DNA of 64,000 nt from Halodesulfovibrio sp. (lineage in GTDB: Bacteria; Desulfobacterota; Desulfovibrionia; Desulfovibrionales; Desulfovibrionaceae): NCBI RefSeq assembly GCF_015482765.1, contig NZ_JADMLB010000067.1:1-64000 (forward strand), given 5' to 3'. The notes below the pieces were generated by a model. The model did not search any database, was not told the origin of the DNA, and worked only from the letters and a program-made list of their open reading frames with translations. Positions 34,021 through 41,383 of this stretch are shown here, in pieces. The number at the start of each line of letters is the position of its first letter. Position 1 is the first letter of the stretch. The position numbers were made by a program, and so were the translations under genes.

Positions 34021-34056
34021 AAAAATCCTGCCGAAGTACTTCGGCAGGATTTTTTG
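34021..34056. terminator. Bidirectional terminator, J-domain/YdjM-type genes
   Basis: A 34-base perfect palindrome (half AAAAATCCTGCCGAAGT) with A- and T-runs outward, between convergent genes. Confidence 0.93.
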
Positions 34057-34059
34057 TTT

Positions 34060-34509
34060 TTAAAACTCTCTATCGAGCAGCAGGTGTGAAAAATATCCTA
34101 CAACAGCTGCAAGGTAGTAAGGCAGTGTGACAACCCATGTCTCGCGGAAGAATATCCACGGCAGCGCAATAAGCGGTGCAGGTACGAGCAGCATTGCCCA
34201 CCATGTATGTGTCCAGCCTCTGTGTTTTCCCAATGCTGGGAGCATCGCAAACAGACCGAGTATTGCAGCCCATTGATAGTATTTGTTCACAATGAGCAGC
34301 ACATCCGTAATTGCCATGATCGAGTAAAAAAAGTTCTGCCCCTTGGATTCTGTGTCTGTATCGGGGAAGAGGGATGCCATGACTGCTATGGCAAACAGCA
34401 CTGATAGAAGCCAGACATCCTGAGGAAGGTAGGAAAAGTAAACTGCAGCAGCAATGGTGCTGCCGCCTAATACTGCGCCACCTGTAAGGTGAGCTTTATA
34501 TCCGGGCAT
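34060..34509 (-). CDS. YdjM/DUF457 family membrane-bound metal-dependent hydrolase-like protein
   Basis: A 149-residue membrane protein. It has an N-terminal HLTGGAVLGG, an acidic FPDTDTES motif, HRGWTHTWWAMLL and a C-terminal FSHLLLDREF. This His/Asp layout is typical of the YdjM (DUF457) family, predicted membrane-bound metal hydrolases; no substrate is established. About four hydrophobic spans are visible. AAGGA lies 7 bases before the ATG. The protein is slightly short at the C-terminus compared with many members. Confidence 0.75.
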   Translation of the reverse strand: MPGYKAHLTGGAVLGGSTIAAAVYFSYLPQDVWLLSVLFAIAVMASLFPDTDTESKGQNFFYSIMAITDVLLIVNKYYQWAAILGLFAMLPALGKHRGWTHTWWAMLLVPAPLIALPWIFFRETWVVTLPYYLAAVVGYFSHLLLDREF

Positions 34510-34681
34510 AGTAATTCCTTATGGTGAAGAAAATTTAGTCAGTAATGTACATAAATTATGTGTACCGGTAAAGACAAGAGGGTGGGCGGTAGTGGGGTGA
34601 TGTACAACTGTTAGTAGGCATCTAGCTGTTATAGAAGTGTTTTTTTCTGTCTCATATCATAGCGAAGATAAAACTTATGGG

Positions 34682-34837
34682 CATAATACAACCAGTGTAG
34701 AGCAGGACGGGCACGCTGCCTGTTTGCACATAAAGTGCCGGGGGGACGCCCTCGGCCAATGGAAACACTCCGAGCCTTCGGGCAGGTTTGCGGGGAAAAA
34801 GAGTGGAATTTATTCCACTTTTTTTCCCCGTTTTTTT
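34682..34837 (+). ncRNA. Candidate small structured RNA with intrinsic terminator
   Basis: A GC-rich stretch in an AT-rich gap, with several mutually consistent hairpins: GCAC/GTGC (34726-34738), a stable GCCG...CGGC stem (34737-34756), CCGA/UCGG (34770-34781) and a long-range CUGCC/GGCAG pairing (34716-34720 with 34781-34785). It ends in an 18-base stem plus seven T (34791-34837). CATAAT at 34682-34687 is a possible -10 element. I do not recognise 6S, SRP, tmRNA, RNase P or a known riboswitch. The class and true 5' end are unknown. Confidence 0.4.
34791..34837 (+). terminator. Strong intrinsic terminator with no upstream gene
   Basis: CGGGGAAAAAGAGTGGAA pairs with TTCCACTTTTTTTCCCCG (one mismatch), followed by TTTTTTT. 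The nearest upstream gene is on the opposite strand, so a plus-strand non-coding transcript is implied. Confidence 0.8.
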
Positions 34838-34869
34838 GCGCTTGAAGAGATGGATATTCGTTTCCTAAT

Positions 34870-34920
34870 ATTTGAGCGATCAATCAAATATTTTTTTACA
34901 AAATGATTGAACGCTCAAAT
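34870..34920. promoter_or_regulatory. Large inverted repeat upstream of Hdr-Flox
   Basis: Seventeen-base arms (34870-34886 and 34904-34920) match with one mismatch around a 17-base AT spacer. Each arm contains TTGA-4-TCAA, itself a small dyad (TTGAGCGATCAA and TTGAACGCTCAA). This looks like two copies of an operator in inverted orientation. Confidence 0.55.
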
Positions 34921-34970
34921 CAGCACAAAATTTCAATGATTTCGTATTATCCAGTAAAATATTGTAGTTA

Positions 34971-34990
34971 TTGTGATGGTAAAATCACAA
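34971..34990. promoter_or_regulatory. TTGTGAT-6-ATCACAA dyad
   Basis: Perfect 7-bp arms with a 6-base spacer. It resembles sites of the CRP/FNR family and of Rex, though the spacing differs from the usual TGTGA-N6-TCACA and from Rex sites by two bases. Confidence 0.5.
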
Positions 34991-35008
34991 AACAGCGTTT
35001 TTTTTGAA

Positions 35009-35037
35009 TTTTTTTGCAGAAAATAAATGCAAAAAAA
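35009..35037. repeat. T-tract/A-tract inverted repeat
   Basis: TTTTTTTGCA and TGCAAAAAAA are perfect 10-bp arms with a 9-base spacer. The A/T tracts may bend DNA; a terminator role is unlikely because an A-run, not a T-run, follows on the plus strand. Confidence 0.4.
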
Positions 35038-35115
35038 AACACTATACGGGTTGCCAATGTTTGTTAGCGGCGTTAGTCTATGGATATAAATAGAGTGATA
35101 CACTTCATCCCTATT

Positions 35116-35136
35116 ATTGTGATTGGTACCCACAAT
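35116..35136. promoter_or_regulatory. ATTGTG-9-CACAAT dyad
   Basis: Perfect 6-bp arms with a 9-base spacer, using the same TTGTG half-site as the dyad at 34971. It lies 300 bases before hdrC. Confidence 0.4.
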
Positions 35137-35435
35137 GTTTACGGGGATTAAGTTGGAAGAGTTGATGTGTGAGACAGCACTTGTTTGCCTACCTGAGAAA
35201 GTACGGTTTTTGTTGTTTATGGGTTAAAGCAACAAAAAGATCCGCACTCTTTTCGAGTATATTCCGTAAAAAGCTGACGATATGGTCAGCCCTGTCTCGC
35301 CTTTGTTGCATATCAGTTGGGGTCTGAAGTGCTTCCGAGTTCTTCGTTTTCCTGTATCACGCTGTGCTGAACTGGTGTTTAGGCATGTTTTGTATGCCAA
35401 TTTGCTGCCTTTTTCAGTCAACATTCGGAGGAGCC

Positions 35436-36005
35436 ATGGAAACCATCCCTCTTAACTCACCGGATAGAGAATTCATCCGTGAAGTTCAGGAGAGAAGTGG
35501 ACAGAATGTGTTAGCTTGCTACCAGTGTGGCAACTGCACCGCTGGCTGTCCTTATAACTTTGCGTACGACCTCTCTGTAAGTCGCGTGATGCGTCTTGTG
35601 CAGCTTGGTCAGCGTGAAGCTGTTCTTAAAAGCCATTCAATATGGCTGTGTGCAACCTGTCAGTCCTGTACAACTCGCTGTCCTAACAGCATTGATGTCG
35701 CCAAAATTATGGATGTTCTGCGTCACATGGCACGTGAAGCAGGCTACGCTACTGAGCGTAATGTTAAAGCATTCGGCGATGCTTTCCTTGAATCGGTCGA
35801 AAAGCACGGTCGTGTGTATGAACTTGGCGTAACAGCTACATACATTCGCAAAACTGGTAGATTCTGGACAGATGTTGATCTCGCTCCAGCAATGCTTCCT
35901 AAAAATAAGCTTTCGATTAAACCGCATGAAATTCGCGGTAAAGAACACGTATCTGAAATTTTCAAACGTTTCAGAGAGCGTGATGCCGTCAAGGAGAACA
36001 GCTAA
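35436..36005 (+). CDS. hdrC: Heterodisulfide reductase-like subunit C
   Basis: A 189-residue iron-sulfur protein with two [4Fe-4S] motifs, CYQCGNCTAGCP (Cys28/31/34/38) and CATCQSCTTRCP (Cys72/75/78/82). It passes electrons between HdrA and HdrB. It is the first gene of the seven-gene hdrCBA-flox set. The start METIPLNSPDREF at 35436 has GGAGG 5 bases upstream; the hydrophobic leader of the longer frame is not real. Its stop overlaps the hdrB start (TAATG). In sulfate reducers this soluble HdrABC acts with Flox on a substrate proposed to be the DsrC disulfide. Confidence 0.93.
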   Translation: METIPLNSPDREFIREVQERSGQNVLACYQCGNCTAGCPYNFAYDLSVSRVMRLVQLGQREAVLKSHSIWLCATCQSCTTRCPNSIDVAKIMDVLRHMAREAGYATERNVKAFGDAFLESVEKHGRVYELGVTATYIRKTGRFWTDVDLAPAMLPKNKLSIKPHEIRGKEHVSEIFKRFRERDAVKENS

Positions 36006-36880
36006 TGTCAATTTCTGTAGGATACTACCCGGGCTGCTCCGGTAGTGGCACGTCTGTAGAATACGACAAGTCCACCCGTGCAGTCTGTAAAAAGCTCGGT
36101 ATCGAGCTTCACGAAATCGACGATTGGAGCTGTTGTGGCTCCACTCCGGCTCATACAGTAAACCACACTCTTTCTGCAGCACTTTCTGCTCGCAACCTCG
36201 TTCTTGCTGCTAAGCAGGGACAGGAAGAAGTTGTAACTCCTTGTCCGAGCTGTCTTGCCAACCTTCGCACTGCTTCTCATAAAATTGAAGACGAAGAATA
36301 TCGTCCGAAAGTTGAAGCTCTGCTTGATGAATCCTGTGAAGAAGCGGCTTCTGTTGCTTCTACCTTGCAGCTCATCATCGAACGCGTAGGCATTGATGCT
36401 ATCAAGAAAGCTGTTGTTAAGCCTCTTAAAGATCTTAACGTAGCTTGTTACTACGGCTGCATTATGAACCGCCCGCCGGAACTGATGAAGTTTGATGATC
36501 CTGAAAATCCAATGGCGATGGACAAGATCATGGAAGCTTGCGGTGCGACTGTACTGCCTTTCCCGCTTAAAGTTGAGTGCTGCGGTGCCGCAGCCGGTAT
36601 GCCCAAGAAAAATATCGTAACTGAACTTTCAGGTCGTCTGCTTGAAGTGGCTGATTCCCTGAATACAGAGATTATCGTTACTGCGTGTCCTTTGTGTCAG
36701 ATGAACCTCGACCTTCGTCAGGGTCAGGTGAATCGTGCAAACGGCAAAAGCTACGATATTCCGGTTGTGTACTTTACACAGCTGCTCGGTTTGGCTCTTG
36801 GTCTTTCTGCTGAAGAGGTTGGCTTGTCCAAGCTCGTAGTAGACCCGACACCTCGTCTGCGTTTTGCTGACGTTTTATAG
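36005..36880 (+). CDS. hdrB: Heterodisulfide reductase-like subunit B
   Basis: Predicted disulfide-reducing subunit, 291 residues, with two Cys-rich CCG domains: WSCCGSTPAH with CPSC, and VECCGAAAGM with CPLC, preceded by PGCSGSG and YYGCIMNRP. In methanogen HdrB these bind two non-cubane [4Fe-4S] clusters where the disulfide is cleaved. All cysteines appear to be retained. It overlaps hdrC by one base and is followed by hdrA after 12 bases. The physiological disulfide cannot be read from the sequence. Confidence 0.93.
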   Translation: MSISVGYYPGCSGSGTSVEYDKSTRAVCKKLGIELHEIDDWSCCGSTPAHTVNHTLSAALSARNLVLAAKQGQEEVVTPCPSCLANLRTASHKIEDEEYRPKVEALLDESCEEAASVASTLQLIIERVGIDAIKKAVVKPLKDLNVACYYGCIMNRPPELMKFDDPENPMAMDKIMEACGATVLPFPLKVECCGAAAGMPKKNIVTELSGRLLEVADSLNTEIIVTACPLCQMNLDLRQGQVNRANGKSYDIPVVYFTQLLGLALGLSAEEVGLSKLVVDPTPRLRFADVL

Positions 36881-36892
36881 CAAGGAGAGAGT

Positions 36893-38866
36893 ATGCGTAT
36901 AGGCGTATTTATCTGTCACTGTGGCAGTAACATCGCGGCTACTGTTGACTGTCCGGCTGTAGCGGAGCAAGCAAAGGGTTTGCAGGACGTAGTGTTTACT
37001 ACAGACACTATGTACACCTGTTCCGAGCCGGGACAGAATGAAATTATTGAAGCCATTAAAGAGCACAAGCTTGACGGCGTAGTGGTAGCTTCCTGTTCAC
37101 CACGTATGCACGAAGCAACGTTCCGTCGTGCTCTTGAGCGTGCCGGTCTTAACCGTTACATGCTCGAAATGGCGAACATTCGTGAACACGTTTCCTGGAT
37201 CGGTAAGAACAAGGAACGTAACACGGTTAAAGCTTTTGAGCTGGTATCTATTGCTGTTGCCAAACTGCGTAACAACAATCCACTTTACGCAAACAAGTTC
37301 GACGTAACAAAACGCGTTCTTGTTATCGGTGGTGGTGTTGCCGGTATTCAGGCTGCACTTGATTGTGCTGATGCCGGATATCAGGTTGTGATGGTTGAGC
37401 GTGAGCAATCCATCGGCGGCAAAATGGCAAAAATCGATAAAACCTTCCCGACTGTCGACTGTTCCTCATGTATTTTGGGACCGAAGATGGTAGACGTATC
37501 ACAGCATGAAAACATCACGCTGTATGCTTTGTCTGAAGTGGAAAAAATCGAAGGCTACGTTGGTAACTTTGATGTGCAGGTGCGCAAAAAAGCTACATAC
37601 GTAAACTGGGATGAGTGCACCGGTTGTGGCGCATGTATGGAAAAATGCCCAAGTAAAAAGAACATTGATAAGTTCAACGAAGGCATTTCCAAGTGTACCT
37701 CAATTAACATTCCTTTCCCGCAGGCTATTCCTAAGAAAGCCGCTATCAATCCTGAAGGCTGTCTGATGCTTCAGAAAGGCAAATGCGGCGTTTGTGCCAA
37801 AGTTTGTCCTACTAAGTGCATCGACTTTGAGCAGAAGGATGAAATTATTACCGAAAAAGTCGGCGCTGTTATCGCCGCTACCGGTTACGACATGTTCGAC
37901 CACTCTGTGTACAAACAGTATGGCGCAGGTCAGTACCCGGACGTTATTACCTCCCTGCAGTATGAGCGTCTTATGAACGCATCCGGCCCTACCGGTGGTC
38001 ACATTATTCGTCCATCCGATGGTAAAGAGCCGAAAAAAGTTGTGTTTGTACAGTGCGTAGGCTCTCGTGATCCTTCCGTAGGCCGCCCTTACTGCTCCGG
38101 TTTCTGCTGCATGTACACTGCAAAGCAGGCTATCCTTACTAAGGATCACATCCCTGATTCTGATTCCTACGTTTTCTACATGGACATTCGTTCCCCTGGT
38201 AAAGGATACGATGAGTTCACCCGTAGAGCACAGGAACAGTACGGCGTTCAGTACCTCCGCGGTCGCGTATCCATGATCTACCCTAAAGGCGATCGTTACG
38301 TTGTTCGTGGTTCTGATACTCTTGCCGGTACTCAGGTTGAAGTGGAAGCTGACCTTGTTGTTCTGGCTGTTGGTGCGGAAAGTGCGAAAAATGCACCTGC
38401 ACTCGCTGAAAAAATGCGTATCTCTTACGATAACTACGGCTTCTTTATGGAAGCTCACCCTAAACTGAAGCCTGTTGAAACAAACACTGCCGGTGTTTAC
38501 CTTGCAGGTTCCTGTGTAGGCCCAAGAGATATTCCAACTTCTGTTGGTCAGGGTAGTGCAGCCGCAGCTAAAGTTATGACTCTGTTCTCCAAAGACAAGC
38601 TTGAAAGCGACCCGCAGGTTTCCAGCGTGAATACTTCCCGCTGCATAGGCTGTATGAAGTGTGCTACCACTTGTCCGTTCGGTGCAATCAAAGAAGTAAC
38701 CGACCGTGCAGGCAATGTGAAAGCTGAAGTTATTGAAACAGTATGTCAGGGTTGCGGTATTTGTACCGTTACCTGTCCTCAGGGTGCTATCCAGCTGCAG
38801 CACTTTACAGACAACCAGATTCTCGCGGAGGTTAACGCCTTATGTCAGGCTCAACTGGACTTTTAA
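36893..38866 (+). CDS. hdrA: Heterodisulfide reductase-like subunit A (FAD, bifurcating)
   Basis: A 657-residue flavoprotein and the proposed bifurcation site. It has an N-terminal HdrA domain (VFICHCGSNI, SCSPRMHE), an FAD-binding motif VLVIGGGVAGIQAA (142-155), the HdrA-specific Cys group DCSSCILGPKM, and ferredoxin motifs near 242-252 and CGVCAKVCPTKC. Two more [4Fe-4S] motifs lie at the C-terminus (RCIGCMKCATTCP, VCQGCGICTVTCP). Length is as in methanogen HdrA, with Cys and no visible selenocysteine. AAGGAGAG precedes the ATG. The end overlaps the next gene by 25 bases. Confidence 0.94.
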   Translation: MRIGVFICHCGSNIAATVDCPAVAEQAKGLQDVVFTTDTMYTCSEPGQNEIIEAIKEHKLDGVVVASCSPRMHEATFRRALERAGLNRYMLEMANIREHVSWIGKNKERNTVKAFELVSIAVAKLRNNNPLYANKFDVTKRVLVIGGGVAGIQAALDCADAGYQVVMVEREQSIGGKMAKIDKTFPTVDCSSCILGPKMVDVSQHENITLYALSEVEKIEGYVGNFDVQVRKKATYVNWDECTGCGACMEKCPSKKNIDKFNEGISKCTSINIPFPQAIPKKAAINPEGCLMLQKGKCGVCAKVCPTKCIDFEQKDEIITEKVGAVIAATGYDMFDHSVYKQYGAGQYPDVITSLQYERLMNASGPTGGHIIRPSDGKEPKKVVFVQCVGSRDPSVGRPYCSGFCCMYTAKQAILTKDHIPDSDSYVFYMDIRSPGKGYDEFTRRAQEQYGVQYLRGRVSMIYPKGDRYVVRGSDTLAGTQVEVEADLVVLAVGAESAKNAPALAEKMRISYDNYGFFMEAHPKLKPVETNTAGVYLAGSCVGPRDIPTSVGQGSAAAAKVMTLFSKDKLESDPQVSSVNTSRCIGCMKCATTCPFGAIKEVTDRAGNVKAEVIETVCQGCGICTVTCPQGAIQLQHFTDNQILAEVNALCQAQLDF

Positions 38867-39366
38867 CAGAAGGCCAAGATCTTCGTATCGTTGGTTTCCT
38901 GTGTAACTGGTGCTCCTACGGTGGTGCAGATACCGCAGGTGTTGCTCGCTTTGAACAGCCTACAGATTTACGCGTAATCCGCGTACCTTGTTCCGGTCGT
39001 ATTGACCCGCTGTTTATTGCACGTGCACTCCTTAGCGGTGCTGATGGCGTACTCGTATCCGGTTGTCACCCACGTGACTGCCACTACGCTGAAGGTAACT
39101 TCTACGCCCGCCGTCGCTTTGAAATGCTCAAGCAGTTCCTGTCCGTTACCGGTATTGATCCGGAACGCTTTCATTACACATGGGTTTCTGCATCTGAAGG
39201 CCAGCGCTGGCAGGATGTTGTTACCTCCTTTACAGAACGTATTCGCAAACTGGGACCGGCTACAAAAATGGCTGGCGGCACCGGTTATGATGAAGAGTGT
39301 CTGAAAGAAATCGCGGCTGCTGTTTCCCTTGGTGACCAGTGCCCGTGCCATAAGGAGAAAGCGTAA
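38842..39366 (+). CDS. floxD: MvhD-like electron-transfer subunit (FloxD)
   Basis: A 174-residue protein of the MvhD family, which in methanogens carries a [2Fe-2S] cluster between hydrogenase and HdrA. Conserved features are CNWCSYGGADTAG, RVPCSGRIDP, SGCHPRDCHY and a C-terminal CPCH. Here it would connect Flox to HdrA. The start lies inside the hdrA end (25-base overlap), with GGAGG 10 bases upstream. Flox naming follows the published Desulfovibrio set; letter assignment is by domain type. Confidence 0.88.
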   Translation: MSGSTGLLTEGQDLRIVGFLCNWCSYGGADTAGVARFEQPTDLRVIRVPCSGRIDPLFIARALLSGADGVLVSGCHPRDCHYAEGNFYARRRFEMLKQFLSVTGIDPERFHYTWVSASEGQRWQDVVTSFTERIRKLGPATKMAGGTGYDEECLKEIAAAVSLGDQCPCHKEKA

Positions 39367-40322
39367 TGCAGGCTCTTGCAGAACTTAAAGAACAAATCCG
39401 TCAGGCATTACCTGATCTGGATGTAGTTATCGGTTGGCAGCAGGGTTATGATGCATTGCACACCAGCCCTCTCTTTATCCGCTCTGAAGAAGATATTGAT
39501 AAGCTCGTTGTTAACGAATTCTGCGTTGTGAACCCGGCTACTTACCTGCGTGAAATGCGCGGCGGTAAGAAAGTTGGTCTCGTGCTGAAAGGGTGTGACT
39601 CCCGTTCCGTTATCCAGCTTCTTCAGGAGAAACTTCTTAAAGAAGAAGATCTCACTATCTTCGGCTTCGGTTGTAACGGTGTTTTGAACCACACAAAACT
39701 TCAGGCTCGTTTCGGCGACATCGGCTTCATTACGTCTCTTGAAAACGACGGTACAAACGTAACCGTTGAAGCCGGCGACAAAAAAGAAACTGTGCCGTTT
39801 ACTGAATTGTGTGCTGATAAGTGCTTAACATGCTCTTACCCTAACACCTTGCAGTGTTCTCACTTTGCTGGTGAGGAATCCGCTAAACAGGCTGATTCTG
39901 CAACAGATAAAGCTCTTGAAGATTTCGAGAAGCTTACCATGGAAGAACGCTTTACATTCTGGCAGGACCAGATGCGTCGTTGTATCCGTTGTTACGCATG
40001 CCGTAACGCGTGTCCGATGTGTGTATGTAAAGATCACTGCCTTGCAAACTCTCGTGAGCCTAAATGGCTGAGCGAAGATGTTGATGTGCAGAATAACTTC
40101 ATGTTCCAGCTTATTCACGTAATGCACCTTACCGGTCGTTGTGTTGAGTGCGGTGAATGTGAACGTGCTTGTCCAATGGATATTCCGATTATGCTGTTAA
40201 GACGCAAAATGGCTGGCATTGTACGCGATGTATTTGCATACAATGCAGGAACCAACGCGGAAGAGACTCCTCCGCTTATGTGTTTTAAAGTGGAAGAACC
40301 AACTATCGAGGAGCGGCACTAG
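39366..40322 (+). CDS. floxC: Iron-sulfur oxidoreductase subunit (FloxC-like, FrhB-like N-terminus)
   Basis: A 318-residue protein. The N-terminal part (GLVLKGCDSRSVIQLLQEK, FGFGCNGVL, CLTCSYPNTLQCSH) resembles FrhB/FdhB-type flavin and iron-sulfur subunits. The C-terminal part has two [4Fe-4S] motifs, CIRCYACRNACPMCVC and CVECGECERACP. It is expected to relay electrons from FloxA/B to FloxD. It overlaps floxD by one base (TAATG) and is followed by the next subunit after 2 bases. Confidence 0.85.
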   Translation: MQALAELKEQIRQALPDLDVVIGWQQGYDALHTSPLFIRSEEDIDKLVVNEFCVVNPATYLREMRGGKKVGLVLKGCDSRSVIQLLQEKLLKEEDLTIFGFGCNGVLNHTKLQARFGDIGFITSLENDGTNVTVEAGDKKETVPFTELCADKCLTCSYPNTLQCSHFAGEESAKQADSATDKALEDFEKLTMEERFTFWQDQMRRCIRCYACRNACPMCVCKDHCLANSREPKWLSEDVDVQNNFMFQLIHVMHLTGRCVECGECERACPMDIPIMLLRRKMAGIVRDVFAYNAGTNAEETPPLMCFKVEEPTIEERH

Positions 40323-40324
40323 TC

Positions 40325-41383
40325 ATGGCTTGCAAATTTATCTCACACGAAGACACAAACCAGTGGCTTGAGGCTCTTGCTAAAGACCACGTAGTGTTTA
40401 TTCCGGTGGATGATGGCGGAAGTGTGACCTTCCGTCCGTATGGAGAAGGCCGTAAGCCGGTTCTTGACCGTATGCCAGTGCGTTCACCTAAAGAAGCAGT
40501 GTTCCCTCAGAACGAAACTCTGCTTACTTACAAGTATGATAAAGATCCGGAAGACCCGGAACGTACCTCTGTTCGCATTAAAGAAACTCTGCCGAAAGAA
40601 CGTGCAGTAGTTTTCGGTGCGCGTCCTTGTGGTACCCGTGGTATGACCGTTTTTGATAGCGTGTTTGTAAACGATCGTATTCGCGATCCTTACTACGCAA
40701 CACGTCGTGAAAACACATTGTACGTTACTCTCGCTTGTCACGAAGTAGAGTCTACCTGTTTCTGTCATGAAGTTGGTAGCGGTCCTGCTGATACAGCTGG
40801 TTCTGACGTACTGTTGACTCCTGTTCAGGGCGGCTACACTGCTGAAGCTGTTACCGAGCGCGGCGAAAAGATGCTTGAAGCAAGCTTCTTCGCTGACGGC
40901 GGTGACAAATGTGCTGAAGCTGAAGCTGTGAAGAAGGCAACCCGTGAAATGCTTGGCGAAGCACATGACTTCTCCAACGCTCCGGAAGCACTTCTTGCTG
41001 TGTTTGATGATGACGAGTTCTGGGATGATCAGGCTGCAGCTTGCTTGAGCTGTGGTGCATGTACGTACCTTTGCCCAACCTGTTACTGCTTCAACATTAC
41101 TGATGAATCAACAGGCACAACCGGCAAGCGTCTGCGTTCATGGGATACCTGCATGAGCTTCCAGTACACCTTGGAAGGTAGCGGTCACAACCCGCGTACA
41201 ACAAAAGGTAAACGTCTTAAAAACCGTGTGAACCACAAGTTCGCATACTTCCCTGATACATACGATCAGCATCTTGCTTGCTGTGGTTGTGGTCGTTGCA
41301 TCAAGAGTTGTCCTGCTTCTATTGATATCCGTTCAATTGTTAAAGCAGCACAGGCTCGCAGCGCTCAGAAGGAGTCTAAATAA
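40325..41383 (+). CDS. floxB: Iron-sulfur subunit (FloxB-like, HydB/AsrA type)
   Basis: A 352-residue protein similar to the beta subunit of sulfhydrogenases and to AsrA. The N-terminal part contains VVFGARPCGTRGMTVFDSVF and TLACHEVESTCFC. Two [4Fe-4S] motifs follow, CLSCGACTYLCPTCYC and CCGCGRCIKSCP, ending in a helix. It should link the FAD/NAD subunit to the other Flox clusters. It overlaps floxA by one base (TAATG), so the whole module is translationally coupled. Confidence 0.86.
   Translation: MACKFISHEDTNQWLEALAKDHVVFIPVDDGGSVTFRPYGEGRKPVLDRMPVRSPKEAVFPQNETLLTYKYDKDPEDPERTSVRIKETLPKERAVVFGARPCGTRGMTVFDSVFVNDRIRDPYYATRRENTLYVTLACHEVESTCFCHEVGSGPADTAGSDVLLTPVQGGYTAEAVTERGEKMLEASFFADGGDKCAEAEAVKKATREMLGEAHDFSNAPEALLAVFDDDEFWDDQAAACLSCGACTYLCPTCYCFNITDESTGTTGKRLRSWDTCMSFQYTLEGSGHNPRTTKGKRLKNRVNHKFAYFPDTYDQHLACCGCGRCIKSCPASIDIRSIVKAAQARSAQKESK

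Larger units (their letters stand above)
34510..35435. other. 926-base intergenic region: RNA candidate and dyad cluster
   Basis: No protein gene is supported. The left part (about 34680-34837) is a GC-rich structured segment ending in a strong terminator. The right part (34861-35136) holds four inverted repeats in AT-rich DNA. These are listed separately. The remaining 300 bases before hdrC show only a GGCAT/ATGCC repeat (35382-35398) and the ribosome site. Confidence 0.7.

Noticed and set aside
34682-34837. Tested as 6S RNA, SRP RNA, tmRNA, RNase P RNA, selenocysteine tRNA, or cobalamin, c-di-GMP and molybdenum-cofactor riboswitch
   Set aside because: None of the conserved boxes I know for these is present; the GGGCAGGTTTGC segment only loosely recalls the T-arm of tRNA-Sec.
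34629-34883. An 84-codon minus-strand frame across the structured 34.7 kb region
   Set aside because: It runs through the terminator stem and hairpins, lacks a ribosome site, and has no protein-like pattern. The RNA explanation fits better.
34971-34990. Assignment of the TTGTGAT dyad to Rex
   Set aside because: Rex sites have 8 bases between TTGTG and CACAA; here there are 10. Left as an unassigned dyad.
35364-35435. Hydrophobic leader on hdrC
   Set aside because: GGAGG directly precedes the ATG at 35436, and HdrC homologs begin there; HdrC is a soluble iron-sulfur protein.
37700-38803. A 367-codon open frame on the minus strand
   Set aside because: It lies wholly antisense to hdrA, whose protein is unmistakable; the antisense translation is rich in Thr, Asn, Phe and Val with no motif or ribosome site.
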